Positions 7,974 through 16,088 of a stretch of DNA of 35,183 nt are shown here, piece after piece. The notes below the pieces were generated by a model, which saw only the letters and a program-made list of their open reading frames with translations, did not search any database and was not told the DNA's origin. The DNA comes from Betaproteobacteria bacterium (GTDB taxonomy: Bacteria > Pseudomonadota > Gammaproteobacteria > Burkholderiales > Burkholderiaceae_C): assembly GCA_024641925.1 (NCBI GenBank), contig JAHECB010000013.1:1-35183 (forward strand), read 5' to 3'. The position numbers and the translations under genes are program-made. Position 1 is the stretch's first letter; each line of letters starts with the position of its first letter.

Positions 7974-10900
7974 ATGTCGAATCACTTGACGCCAAATGGC
8001 GGCCGGTCGCTGCGCAGGGCTGGGCTGACCCTGGCGCTAGCGGTGGGCGCTGTCAGTGCGGTGCAGGCCCAGACTGAACCACCCTCTGGCGCTTGCGTGG
8101 CACCGGTGCAATGGACCACCACCAACTACGGCGTGGGCACCTGCGCAGCTTGTCACGGCGGCACGGGCAACCCGCCCGCCATCGCCGCCAGTACCGGTGC
8201 CGGTTCAACGACGCTCGGGCTGTTCGAATCGTGGCTGGGCACATCGCCCCCGGACAACGATGCCACGCGGCTCTCTCGCCTGAGAACACGCATCACCGGC
8301 GTCAACGCGTCGATGACCGGCCTGGCTGGCGCTGCCGACGCAGACGCACAGGCGGTGGTGAACTACCTGACGTGCGTGCGCGACCTGCGGGTCGACACGG
8401 GGAGCCTGACCCTCACGCCGGCCGCCGCCATCAACCAGGCGCGCACCGCCACTTTCGTGATTGAAAATCCGCGCAGCGAGTCGGTGGCGTTCACCACCAC
8501 CGTGGCCGCCAACACGCAAGACTTTCCACAATCCGGTCTTTCCAGCACCTGCGGCGGCACCGTCCCGGCCGGCACGCCGGGCACGCCGGGCTCGTGCACC
8601 GTAACCGTCACGTTCAAGCCCCAGCCGGGCACCCCGACGACCCGGACGGGCACGCTCGCTGTTGCCTTCCTGACGCCGGTGTCCGCCGTGTTGCCCCATT
8701 CGCGGTCGATCACCCTGACCGGAACGGTCCTGCCGCCGGTCTACCAGTTCACTGCCGCCGCCGGACCGTTTTCGGCGCGACTGAACCGGTCCGCCGACCT
8801 GTTGGTAGGCACGCTGAAAAACACGGGCAATGCCAGCTTGGCCGTTTCCAGCATCACACGCGCCAGCGGATCGACGGCCTTCACGCAGTCCCCGGCGGAC
8901 ACGGCGCGCCCCTTGGCCTGCAGCAGCACGCCGCTGCTGGACGGCAACGCCAGCTGTGAGGTCTGGCTGCGATTCACACCCACCGCGGCAAACTTGACCA
9001 CAGCGCCCGACACCTACGCCGCCACCTTCACTGTGGCGCACAACGCGGCCGGCAGCCCCGGCAGCGTCAGCGTCACGGCCACAGGCCCGCAGCCGCTGAT
9101 CAGCCCGACCACGTTGTCGCTGCTGTTCGGTGACGTGCAGTCGGGCGTGGCCACGCCGAAAACCGCGCAGTTCAGCGGCGTAGGCACCATGCCCCTGACT
9201 TTCACCGCTGACCCGAAACTGCCCGGCGCGCTCAGCGGCACCAATCCGGCTGACTTCAGCGTCGGCACCAGCTGCAACAGCGGCGTCAACGCCACCTTGG
9301 CATCGGGGTCACCGTGCACGGTCACGGTCACTTTCACGCCACCGTTGAACGCACCGGTGAACGTAGAGCGCAGCGCGACACTCACCATCAACACCGACGC
9401 CGACAACAACGCCGGCGCGCTGGCCATCACCTTGCGCGGCACCCCGGTTGCGCTGCCCTCGCCGACGGTCACTTTCCCGACCAGTGCGTTTGCCAGCACA
9501 GCCATCGGTTTTGCCACGACAACCACAGCCACGGTGACCCTCAACAACCCGCGCACACGGGCGGTCAACTACGCCGTCACGTCTACCCGTGCGGCGGACT
9601 TTGCCGTCGTCGGCGGCACCTGCCCCGGCACCGCGGGGCAGGTGGCGGGCGGCGGTGGATCCTGCACCCTGCTGTACCGGTTCCAACCCGCAGCACCTTC
9701 GCCGGGCGATACCGACGACCGCAGCACGACCTTGACCGTGTCGTTCACCGGCACGGGCGGCGACGCCAACCCGGCCGCGCAGTCAGGCACGCTAAGCGGT
9801 CGTGCAGTGCTGCCGCTGACGCTGTCGACCGCCGTCCTGAGCCCGTCGTCGATCGTCAACACCGCCACCACGGCCACGCTGCTGCTGACCAACAACACAC
9901 CGTCGCCATTGACACCCACCGGGCTGCCCGTCACCGGTGCGGCGCTGGCCGACTACAGCGTCGACGCGGCCAGCGCCTGCCGTGCCGGCCTGGCCATCAA
10001 CGCCAGTCAGAGCTGCGCGCTGACGCTGCGCTTCCTGCCCACGCTGGAAGGCCTGCGCGCGGCAAGCCTGGGTATCGAGCACGCCGCCTACGGCAGCCCG
10101 CAAGCGGTTGCACTGCAGGGCACTGGGCAGCCGGTGCCCCAGGGCGAGGCCGCGTTCTCGGCACAAGCGCTGAACTTCGGTGACCAGCAACGGGGCAGCA
10201 CCAGCAGTGCCTTGACGGTGTCGCTGACCAACACCGGCACGGCGCCCTTGACCGTGAGCGCCCTGACGCTGGGCGGCGCCCATTTCGCCGACTTCAGCCG
10301 CAGCGGCAGCTGCGTCATCGGCTCGCCGCTGGCCATCGGCGCGCGCTGCGAAATGCTGTTGCAGTTCACCCCTGCGCAGCTGGGTGCACGCAACGCCACG
10401 CTGCGGGTGCAGTCCAACGCCCGGGTCAACGCGGACGTCACGATCGCGCTGTCGGGCAACGGCATCCCGGTGCCGGTGCCAGTGGTAGGGCTGTCGCCGC
10501 TGCCGCTGAACTTCGGCGACCAGGCGGTCGGAGGCCTTTACCCGACACGCAACCTGCAGCTCAAGAACACCGGCACGGCCGACCTGCTGTTGGCCAGCGT
10601 GACGGTGCAGGGTGCAGGCTTCAGCCTGGTACCGGGTTCGTCGTGCGGCACGACGCTGGCGGCGGGCGCGACCTGCGACATCCCGGTGGCTTTCGGTGCC
10701 TCGTCGGCGGGCGCTGATTACAGCGGTACGGTGACGCTGGCCAGCAATGCGGCCGACTCGCCGCACAGTGCGCAACTGGTGGGCAAAGGCGCCCTCGCTG
10801 CAGCGCCGGTGCTGGCCTGGGAGCCGGCATCGGCAACGCTGAACTTTGGCGAAGTGGCCGTGGGCACCGCCTCGGCGCCCCAGCCGTTGACGCTGGCCAA

Positions 10901-11597
10901 CCGCGGCCCGGGCGGCGTGAAACTGACCTTGCTGAACGCGGTCGGCCTGGACCGTGCGAACTTTGGCCATGTCGACGGGGCTGACGCCTGCCAGATCGGG
11001 GTCGTGCTGTTCGAAGGCACAACCTGCCGCGTCTACGTGGTGTTTGCGCCGGTACAGTCCGGCGTCAAGCAGGTGGCGCTGCAACTGGCTGCCGGCAACA
11101 GCCTGCCACCGGCCTTGACGCTGCAGGGCACCGGCATCGGCGGGCCCACCGCCGCGATGTCCACCTCGGTCGACGCGCTGTCGTTCGGCACGCTGGCGGC
11201 CGGTTCGCGCTCGGCACCGCAGTCCATCACGATCACCAGCAGCGGGGCCGCGTTGCGCATGACGGCGCTGCGGGTCACGGGCCCGTTTGCGCTCAGCGGC
11301 GGCAGCTGCCCCGCCCTGCCGTTCGATCTGCCCGCCGACAGCGCCTGCAGCGTCGACATCACGTACCAGCCGCAGGCTGAAGGCGCATCAACAGGCTTGC
11401 TGCTGATCGGTGAAGACAGTGATCCGGCGCAGCGCAAGTTGCAGCTGAGCGGCACGGCGAGAAAGGTCGATGCGCTCAGCGGTGGGGGCTGCACGATCGT
11501 GAACCGGCCAACGCTGACCGACCCCACGCTGTGGCTGCTGGCGTTGGGGGCCGCGCTGGCGCTGTGGCGGCGCGAGTCGGCGCGCCGGCGCCGCTGA
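7974..11597 (+). CDS. Large exported cytochrome-like protein with choice-of-anchor-D repeats and a JDVT-CTERM-type sorting tail
   Basis: The start is the ATG at 7974, with AGGAG about 8 nt upstream; the longer 1315-residue ORF start is rejected because it lies inside the previous gene. The product is 1207 residues. It has a Sec signal peptide ending near VQA-Q (about residue 32) and one heme c motif, CAACHGG (57-63), in a short cytochrome-like domain. About ten hundred residues of repeated beta-sandwich domains follow, many opening with L.FG....G and closing in TV.F.P (for example LNFGDQQRGS, LNFGDQAVGG, LNFGEVAVGT, LSFGTLAAGS), typical of the choice-of-anchor-D/ASH-Hydin-like fold. The last 38 residues are tripartite: GGGC, a hydrophobic helix (DPTLWLLALGAALALW) and a basic end (RRESARRRR). 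That is the architecture of C-terminal sorting tails, closest by memory to JDVT-CTERM. The next gene is a candidate processing protease 2 nt away. Confidence 0.85.
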   Translation: MSNHLTPNGGRSLRRAGLTLALAVGAVSAVQAQTEPPSGACVAPVQWTTTNYGVGTCAACHGGTGNPPAIAASTGAGSTTLGLFESWLGTSPPDNDATRLSRLRTRITGVNASMTGLAGAADADAQAVVNYLTCVRDLRVDTGSLTLTPAAAINQARTATFVIENPRSESVAFTTTVAANTQDFPQSGLSSTCGGTVPAGTPGTPGSCTVTVTFKPQPGTPTTRTGTLAVAFLTPVSAVLPHSRSITLTGTVLPPVYQFTAAAGPFSARLNRSADLLVGTLKNTGNASLAVSSITRASGSTAFTQSPADTARPLACSSTPLLDGNASCEVWLRFTPTAANLTTAPDTYAATFTVAHNAAGSPGSVSVTATGPQPLISPTTLSLLFGDVQSGVATPKTAQFSGVGTMPLTFTADPKLPGALSGTNPADFSVGTSCNSGVNATLASGSPCTVTVTFTPPLNAPVNVERSATLTINTDADNNAGALAITLRGTPVALPSPTVTFPTSAFASTAIGFATTTTATVTLNNPRTRAVNYAVTSTRAADFAVVGGTCPGTAGQVAGGGGSCTLLYRFQPAAPSPGDTDDRSTTLTVSFTGTGGDANPAAQSGTLSGRAVLPLTLSTAVLSPSSIVNTATTATLLLTNNTPSPLTPTGLPVTGAALADYSVDAASACRAGLAINASQSCALTLRFLPTLEGLRAASLGIEHAAYGSPQAVALQGTGQPVPQGEAAFSAQALNFGDQQRGSTSSALTVSLTNTGTAPLTVSALTLGGAHFADFSRSGSCVIGSPLAIGARCEMLLQFTPAQLGARNATLRVQSNARVNADVTIALSGNGIPVPVPVVGLSPLPLNFGDQAVGGLYPTRNLQLKNTGTADLLLASVTVQGAGFSLVPGSSCGTTLAAGATCDIPVAFGASSAGADYSGTVTLASNAADSPHSAQLVGKGALAAAPVLAWEPASATLNFGEVAVGTASAPQPLTLANRGPGGVKLTLLNAVGLDRANFGHVDGADACQIGVVLFEGTTCRVYVVFAPVQSGVKQVALQLAAGNSLPPALTLQGTGIGGPTAAMSTSVDALSFGTLAAGSRSAPQSITITSSGAALRMTALRVTGPFALSGGSCPALPFDLPADSACSVDITYQPQAEGASTGLLLIGEDSDPAQRKLQLSGTARKVDALSGGGCTIVNRPTLTDPTLWLLALGAALALWRRESARRRR

Positions 11598-11599
11598 TC

Positions 11600-12007
11600 A
11601 TGCGCACCGAACCGCACACGGTCGTGCCGGTGGCTGCCACCGTACTGCTGGCAGCGGCGGCGCTGTCCAGCGCCAGCGCTGCTTCGGCCGCGCCCAGCCT
11701 GGTCGTCATGCTGTTGCTGGTCGCTCCGCTGCTGGAAGAAACCGTGTTCCGCGTCGGCCTGCAAGACGCCCTGATGCGGTCGCGCCACGCGCTGTCGCCG
11801 ACGGCAGCAGCGCTGGCGCTGGCGCTGGTGGTCGCGCTGGTGCATGTCTGGGCACGGCAGGACCTGCTGGCACTGGGCGTGGTGGTGCCAGCAGCGGCCA
11901 TCGGCCTGCTCTACAACCGCTGGCGCCGGCTGCGCTGGTGCGTGCTGGCGCACGCCGCCATGAACGCGCTGTGGATCCTGTTCACCACGTCGACGACGGT
12001 CAGCTGA
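11600..12007 (+). CDS. mrtJ: CPBP-family glutamic intramembrane protease, MrtJ-like (JDVT-CTERM sorting)
   Basis: A 135-residue integral membrane protein starting at the ATG at 11600, two bases after the stop of the sorting-tail protein; the 11531 ORF start lies inside that gene. The CPBP (Abi/CAAX-like) catalytic motifs are complete: EETVFR (E46, E47, R51), a His on a later helix (VHVWARQD, H82) and HAAMN (H118, N122). It is far shorter than typical CPBP proteases, which is a feature of dedicated sorting enzymes such as MrtJ. Immediate linkage to a protein with a GGGC/helix/Arg tail strongly suggests that it cleaves that tail in the inner membrane. The gene name rests on motif and context, not on an HMM search. 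Confidence 0.8.
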   Translation: MRTEPHTVVPVAATVLLAAAALSSASAASAAPSLVVMLLLVAPLLEETVFRVGLQDALMRSRHALSPTAAALALALVVALVHVWARQDLLALGVVVPAAAIGLLYNRWRRLRWCVLAHAAMNALWILFTTSTTVS

Positions 12008-12043
12008 GCCATGACCCATTCAAAAAACAACCCGGGGGAACAC

Positions 12044-13060
12044 ATGGTCACCGCGATGCAAAGGGCACGCCACGCGTGCGTAGCGGTCGGTCTGGGTCTG
12101 ACAGCGCTGGGCGCACAGGCCCAGGCCGACTACGGCTACTACGGCGTGCTGGACCTGTCTTACGGCCGCTTTGAGCCCAGCGGCCTCTACCGCGAGCACC
12201 GATTCAACAGCAACTCGATGACCGCCACCTTTGGCGGCGTCAACTTCAGCTATGGGCTGGAAAACGGCTGGACGCCCGGCGTCACGCTGGAAGCCTTCTA
12301 CCGGCTGCAGGACGCGCAGGGCGGCCGCAGCAACCGGGACCCGCTGCTGTCGCGCAATGCCTTCGTGTCGCTGGCGCATCGCGAGTACGGCACCTTGCGT
12401 GCCGGCCGCCTGCAGACCACGATGTTCAACCTGACGACGCGTTTCAATGCGCTGGGCAACTCGGTGGCCTTCTCGCCGGCGGTGCGCCATGTCTTCACCG
12501 CCGGCAACCTGATCGGGGTGCAGGGCGACTTCTACTGGAACCAGGCGCTCAGCTACACCAGCCCCAACCTGGAAGGTGTGACGACGACGCTGATGCTCGC
12601 GCGCGGTGAGCAGCAGGACCCGGGCGATCTGGCGGGGCTGAGCGTGCTGTTCTCGCGCGGCCTGCTGGCGCTGTCGGGGTCGGTGCAGCGTGTCCATGTG
12701 GACGACGGCATCAAGGACCCGACGAAAGAAACGGCCTGGCAGCTCAGCGGGTCCTACAACGTCGGACTGGTGCAGGTCTTTGCCATGGCTTTCGGCACCC
12801 ATGACAGAGGCTTGGACGTACGCAGCCACACCCTCTCGGCCGGCGCCAGCGCGCCGCTCGGGCCCGGAACCTTGTCGCTGCAGATGGCGTACTCGCAGGC
12901 CGACGGCCCGGCGGTGGACCGCCGCCAGACCACCACCAGCGCGGCCTACGTGTATGCCTGGGACAGTCTGACCGATCTCTACGTGGTCATGATGGACGAC
13001 CGCGCCAGCGGTCAGACACGCGGTGTCTCGATGGCCAGCGGGGTGCGTTGGCGCTTCTAG
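12044..13060 (+). CDS. Gram-negative porin
   Basis: An outer-membrane beta-barrel protein of 338 residues if started at the ATG at 12044, just after GGGGGAA; the track start at 12011 lacks a ribosome-binding site and gives a poorer signal. A signal peptide ends at AQA-QADYGYYG. The mature part has the alternating aromatic strands, turn glycines and internal loop segment (REYGTLRAGRLQTTMFNLTT) of beta-proteobacterial general porins (Porin_4/OmpC-like), and it ends in Trp-Arg-Phe, the C-terminal aromatic recognised by the BAM machinery. At 338 residues it is close to the usual size. It lies 36 nt after the protease gene, so it may belong to the same transcript and offer a route across the outer membrane for whatever the cluster handles. 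Confidence 0.85.
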   Translation: MVTAMQRARHACVAVGLGLTALGAQAQADYGYYGVLDLSYGRFEPSGLYREHRFNSNSMTATFGGVNFSYGLENGWTPGVTLEAFYRLQDAQGGRSNRDPLLSRNAFVSLAHREYGTLRAGRLQTTMFNLTTRFNALGNSVAFSPAVRHVFTAGNLIGVQGDFYWNQALSYTSPNLEGVTTTLMLARGEQQDPGDLAGLSVLFSRGLLALSGSVQRVHVDDGIKDPTKETAWQLSGSYNVGLVQVFAMAFGTHDRGLDVRSHTLSAGASAPLGPGTLSLQMAYSQADGPAVDRRQTTTSAAYVYAWDSLTDLYVVMMDDRASGQTRGVSMASGVRWRF

Positions 13061-13126
13061 GCGACCGCCGGTGGGGCCAGCGCTGGTGTCAGTGCAACCG
13101 GTACTTTTCATCTTCCGGGGTTTGTC

Positions 13127-13816
13127 ATGATTGAAACCAGTGCCGCCGACTTTGCCGCCCTCACCCGCGACGTGTACCGCAGCAGCCCCAAGGGGTCGAA
13201 GGTCTACGCCTGGTCGCGGCAGAACTTTCTGGGCGACCCGACCAACGGGTTCTTCGCCGCCGCGTACCAGACGCCCCGCACCGGAAAACTGGTGGTGGCG
13301 TTCCGAGGCACGCAGCCAACCAGCGCAGTCGACTGGGCGAACAACCTGGCCAACACGACCGGTTGGTCCAGCGGCCAGTGGGACAGCCAGCTCAATACGG
13401 CGCTGGCCTACTTTCGTGCCGTCCGCAGCATCTACGCCGCAACCGACGTCGCCGTCTGCGGCCACTCCCTCGGCGGGTTTCTGGCCTCCATGGTCGCCAT
13501 CAAGGAGCGCGTACTCGGCGTCACCTTCAATCCGGCGCCGCTGGGCCTGTCCGGGCTGGGCACCCGGCTGCAAAGCGGGGCGCGCGACGCACCTCGCATC
13601 GTCAACTTCCGCCTGAAGGGCGACCTGGTCTCCGGGCTACGTCGGTACAACATCGGTCCGGTCATCGAACTCTCGCACTCGCGCGCCGAGCTGTGGGCCC
13701 GCGCGCCCGGGATCATGGGCGACCTGGACCCGATCATGCACGACATGGGGCTGATGGAAGAGGCCGTGCTGCTTCACCGGCATTCGGGCCTTGCACCAGA
13801 ACGCTGGGCACGTTGA
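13127..13816 (+). CDS. Lipase-fold (class 3-like) alpha/beta hydrolase
   Basis: A 229-residue protein with the lipase class 3 pattern: VVAFRGTQ oxyanion-side strand (about 56-63), nucleophile elbow CGHSLGG (Ser114), catalytic Asp candidate in LKGDLVSG (Asp166) and a late His (DPIMHDMG, His205; His184 is an alternative). No signal peptide or membrane helix is visible, so it is either cytoplasmic or exported by an unusual route. GGGG lies about 6 nt before the ATG. It is 66 nt after the porin on the same strand and is the last gene of the envelope cluster. Substrate unknown; esterase or phospholipase A1-like action is the family expectation. Confidence 0.8.
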   Translation: MIETSAADFAALTRDVYRSSPKGSKVYAWSRQNFLGDPTNGFFAAAYQTPRTGKLVVAFRGTQPTSAVDWANNLANTTGWSSGQWDSQLNTALAYFRAVRSIYAATDVAVCGHSLGGFLASMVAIKERVLGVTFNPAPLGLSGLGTRLQSGARDAPRIVNFRLKGDLVSGLRRYNIGPVIELSHSRAELWARAPGIMGDLDPIMHDMGLMEEAVLLHRHSGLAPERWAR

Positions 13817-13861
13817 AGCGCCTGGTTGGCCGACGCAATGGCTCCAGCCATCCTGCAGGTC

Positions 13862-14053
13862 GATGATGCCGACGACGCACATTCCGCCAAGCGGTGGCCA
13901 GCGACCGTTTCAGCGTTGCCCGAGCGGGCCCTGATCTCGATGACCGTGCTGTTGGAACTTGAATGGGTCCGGCGCGGGTTTGATGAACCGCCACCGAAGG
14001 ACATTGCCCGCGTCTGGCGGGCGCTGGCGCAGCGGGTGGAATGGCTGATCTGA
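13862..14053 (+). pseudogene. VapC (PIN-domain toxin) remnant
   Basis: The frame contains ERALISMTVLLELEWV and FDEPPPKDIARVWRAL, close to the second-helix region of VapC/PIN ribonucleases (the family commonly reads LISMTVLLELEWVLRGFY.L...). The N-terminal segment with the first catalytic Asp is replaced by unrelated residues, and the frame stops at 14053 before the C-terminal Asp-containing part. No VapB antitoxin is present. Up to the IS630 left end (14214) the same frame stays open after the stop but is not recognisable. It is a broken toxin gene, probably from an earlier plasmid or integrated element. Confidence 0.6.
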
Positions 14054-14223
14054 AACGCGATTGCGGCGCGGCAGAAGGGGATGCAGGCGCAGCTGAGTCA
14101 ACGGGCTGAGCCCTGCTGGACGCAGAAGTGGCTCACCGCGAAGGCCTGGTCGCCCGCAGAGCGCCGATTCACCGCAGATTCCTTGAGGCTGGCCGGCTGC
14201 ATCGGAGAGCGCTATAGATAAGG

Positions 14224-14249
14224 CCCACAAATAGATTGAACTTTGTGGG
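14224..14249 (+). promoter_or_regulatory. Hairpin in the left end of the IS630 element
   Basis: CCCACAAA (14224-14231) pairs with TTTGTGGG (14242-14249) across a 10-nt loop, 21 nt before the transposase ATG. It could fold in read-through transcripts and limit transposase translation, as left-end stems do in other insertion sequences, or it could be part of the transposase-binding site. Confidence 0.4.
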
Positions 14250-14270
14250 TCTGAGCGGGTCAGACTGAGC

Positions 14271-15308
14271 ATGGAAAAAGACGATGCCAGAAGACTGAGC
14301 CCGAGTGAGCAACACGAGCGACGCAGACAAGTCATTCGAGCGCACAAGCGGGGGCGAACCCGCACGCAGATTGCCCAAGAAGTCGGCCTGAGCTACACAT
14401 CTGTGAGCAAGACCATTGCGCGCTACGAGGAAGAAGGTCTTGCTGCATTGGCGCCGCGCACACGCGGTCGTCGAAGCGGAGAAGATCGCGCGCTGACCGA
14501 GCTGCAAGAGCAGACCATCCAGCGCACCATCTGCGACAAGCGACCTGAACAATTGAAGATGGAGTTTGCGCTGTGGAGCCGCGCCGCCGTGATGCAACTC
14601 ATTGAGCGCGAATTCGGTGTTGTGCTTCATGTGCGCTCGGTGGGCAAGTACCTCGCACGCTGGGGCTTCACGCCGCAAAAGCCGATCAAGCGCGCGTACG
14701 AGCAATCCCCTGCAGCAGTCAAAGATTGGCTCGACAACCAGTACCCGCAGATCGCCAAGCGCGCAAAGGCCGAGGGCGGCGAGGTTCACTGGGGCGACGA
14801 GACTGCGCTGGTGAACACCGATGTTCGGGACCGTAGCTTCGCGCCCAAAGGCAAGACGCCCGTGACGATGGCCATCGGTGGGACACGCCAGAAGCGATCG
14901 ATGATTGCCACGGTCACCAACCAGGGAAAGGCGCGCTGGATGATCATCGACGGCGCCTTCAATCACGAACGGCTGATCGAATTTTTCGAGTCGTTGGTCA
15001 AAGACACGGGCAAGAAGATCTTCTTGGTCCTGGACAACCTGGGCGTTCATCACTGCAAGCCAGTGAAGGCCTGGTTGCTAGAAAACGCCACCAAGATGGA
15101 GGTGTTCTACCTGCCCAGTTACAGCCCTGAGTTGAACCCCGAAGAACGACTGAACGCAGACCTCAAGCACGTCATCAGAAGCAAAGTTCCGGTGCGCACG
15201 AAAGCCAAACTACAGGCTGCCGCTGATGATCACAGGACGGCGCTGCAGGCCAAACCTGAACGCGTTAAGACCTTCTTCCAAGAGCCGTTTGTGAAGTATG
15301 CGGCCTGA
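14271..15308 (+). CDS. IS630-family transposase
   Basis: A 345-residue DDE transposase. The N-terminal helix-turn-helix (RTQIAQEVGLSYTSVSKTIA, about 31-50) and a second winged-helix region precede the catalytic core. The triad is visible: HWGDE (Asp176), LVLDNLGVHH (Asp255) and PELNPEERLNADLKH (Glu291). The length is normal for the family and the frame is uninterrupted. The ATG at 14271 has only a weak ribosome-binding site. A nearly identical 3' part of the same gene is at 34435-34957. Confidence 0.93.
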   Translation: MEKDDARRLSPSEQHERRRQVIRAHKRGRTRTQIAQEVGLSYTSVSKTIARYEEEGLAALAPRTRGRRSGEDRALTELQEQTIQRTICDKRPEQLKMEFALWSRAAVMQLIEREFGVVLHVRSVGKYLARWGFTPQKPIKRAYEQSPAAVKDWLDNQYPQIAKRAKAEGGEVHWGDETALVNTDVRDRSFAPKGKTPVTMAIGGTRQKRSMIATVTNQGKARWMIIDGAFNHERLIEFFESLVKDTGKKIFLVLDNLGVHHCKPVKAWLLENATKMEVFYLPSYSPELNPEERLNADLKHVIRSKVPVRTKAKLQAAADDHRTALQAKPERVKTFFQEPFVKYAA

Positions 15309-15520
15309 AACTGTTTGAGGGCCGAATCAATAGGCCGGGAACCTGACTTTTTGCAGCGGTGAACGCGGCAGGTTTTCATGGTTGACAAGGTGAGGAGCCC
15401 AAAAACAACAACCCTTGATTCCTTCAACAACACCAGCAGCGCGCTGCAGCATGTACATGTTGCAAAGGCGAACGCGCCCACGCTCGGGCTGTTGACGCCA
15501 CCCCAGCACAAGGCCAGTTT

Positions 15521-15994
15521 CTATCCTGGCGGTGTGTCCGGATCCAACGCCGCCAACGACAGGCCCAGCATGTCTGCCATGGCCCTCAGGCTCAGTTCAT
15601 AACCCAGCGCACCGAAACCACAAATCACGCCGCGCGCTGTCTGCGACACCAGGGAGTTCCGGTAATAGGCTTCGCGCTGATGGATGTTCGTGATGTGGAC
15701 TTCGATGATGGGCAGTGCCGACGCCTTCAACGCGTCCAGCAATGCGACCGACGTGAAGGAGTAGCCGGCCGGATTGATCACGATGCCGGCAGCCGTCCGG
15801 CGCGCTTCATGAACCCAGTTGATCAGCTGCCCCTCTTCGTTGCTCTGCCGGAAGTCGACCTTCAGACCCAAGGTGTGTCCCATCGCATGACAACGTTGCT
15901 CGATCTGCTGGAGCGTGGTGTGTCCGTAGAGCGCGGGCTCCCGTTCACCAAGCAGGTTCAGGTTGGGGCCATTCAGCAGGAATATCGGGGTCAT
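15521..15994 (-). CDS. aroQ: Type II 3-dehydroquinate dehydratase
   Basis: A 157-residue enzyme starting at ATG 15994 (MTPIFLLNGPNLNLLG); the 16036 start adds 14 residues without family support. Class II dehydroquinases interconvert 3-dehydroquinate and 3-dehydroshikimate in the cytoplasm, usually as dodecamers. Active-site signatures are all present: NGPNLNLLG.REP.LYG (Asn, Arg and Tyr), NPAGYSFTSVAL (Asn), VHITN (His) and GFGALGYELSLRA at the end. It lies 94 nt after dctM in the same direction, last in the cluster. The class II form can serve either aromatic biosynthesis or quinate/shikimate breakdown. Association with a TRAP transporter and IclR-type control hints at a catabolic copy, but no quinate dehydrogenase or dehydroshikimate dehydratase is seen here. 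Confidence 0.93.
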   Translation of the reverse strand: MTPIFLLNGPNLNLLGEREPALYGHTTLQQIEQRCHAMGHTLGLKVDFRQSNEEGQLINWVHEARRTAAGIVINPAGYSFTSVALLDALKASALPIIEVHITNIHQREAYYRNSLVSQTARGVICGFGALGYELSLRAMADMLGLSLAALDPDTPPG

Positions 15995-16088
15995 GGTTTT
16001 ACCTGGTGTCGCACGGTTCGACGTCAATCTTGTCATTCACCGAACGGCTTGGGGGCAAAGACCCCTGCGCCGAGACATCGTCAGAATG

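Larger units (their letters stand above)
14215..15330 (+). mobile_element. Complete IS630-family insertion sequence (1116 bp)
   Basis: The left end TAGATAAGGCCCACAAATAG and the reverse complement of the right end (TTGATTCGGCCCTCAAACAG) form an imperfect terminal inverted repeat. Both ends are flanked by TA (14213-14214 and 15331-15332), the target duplication expected of the IS630/Tc1 group. The 3' border is confirmed by the second copy (34435-34979): the two agree up to the end of GAATCAA plus TA and then diverge. One transposase gene fills the element. Full-length ORF and intact ends suggest recent activity. Confidence 0.88.

Noticed and set aside
9792-11084. 430-residue minus strand ORF
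   Set aside because: Antisense of the repeat domains of the sorting-tail protein.
12020-13573. 517-residue minus strand ORF
   Set aside because: Antisense of the porin and hydrolase genes, both of which have clear family motifs and export or catalytic signals.
15333-15520. Small + strand ORF (15378-15602) after the IS630 element
   Set aside because: No ribosome-binding site or domain, and it runs into the antisense of aroQ; treated as spacer.
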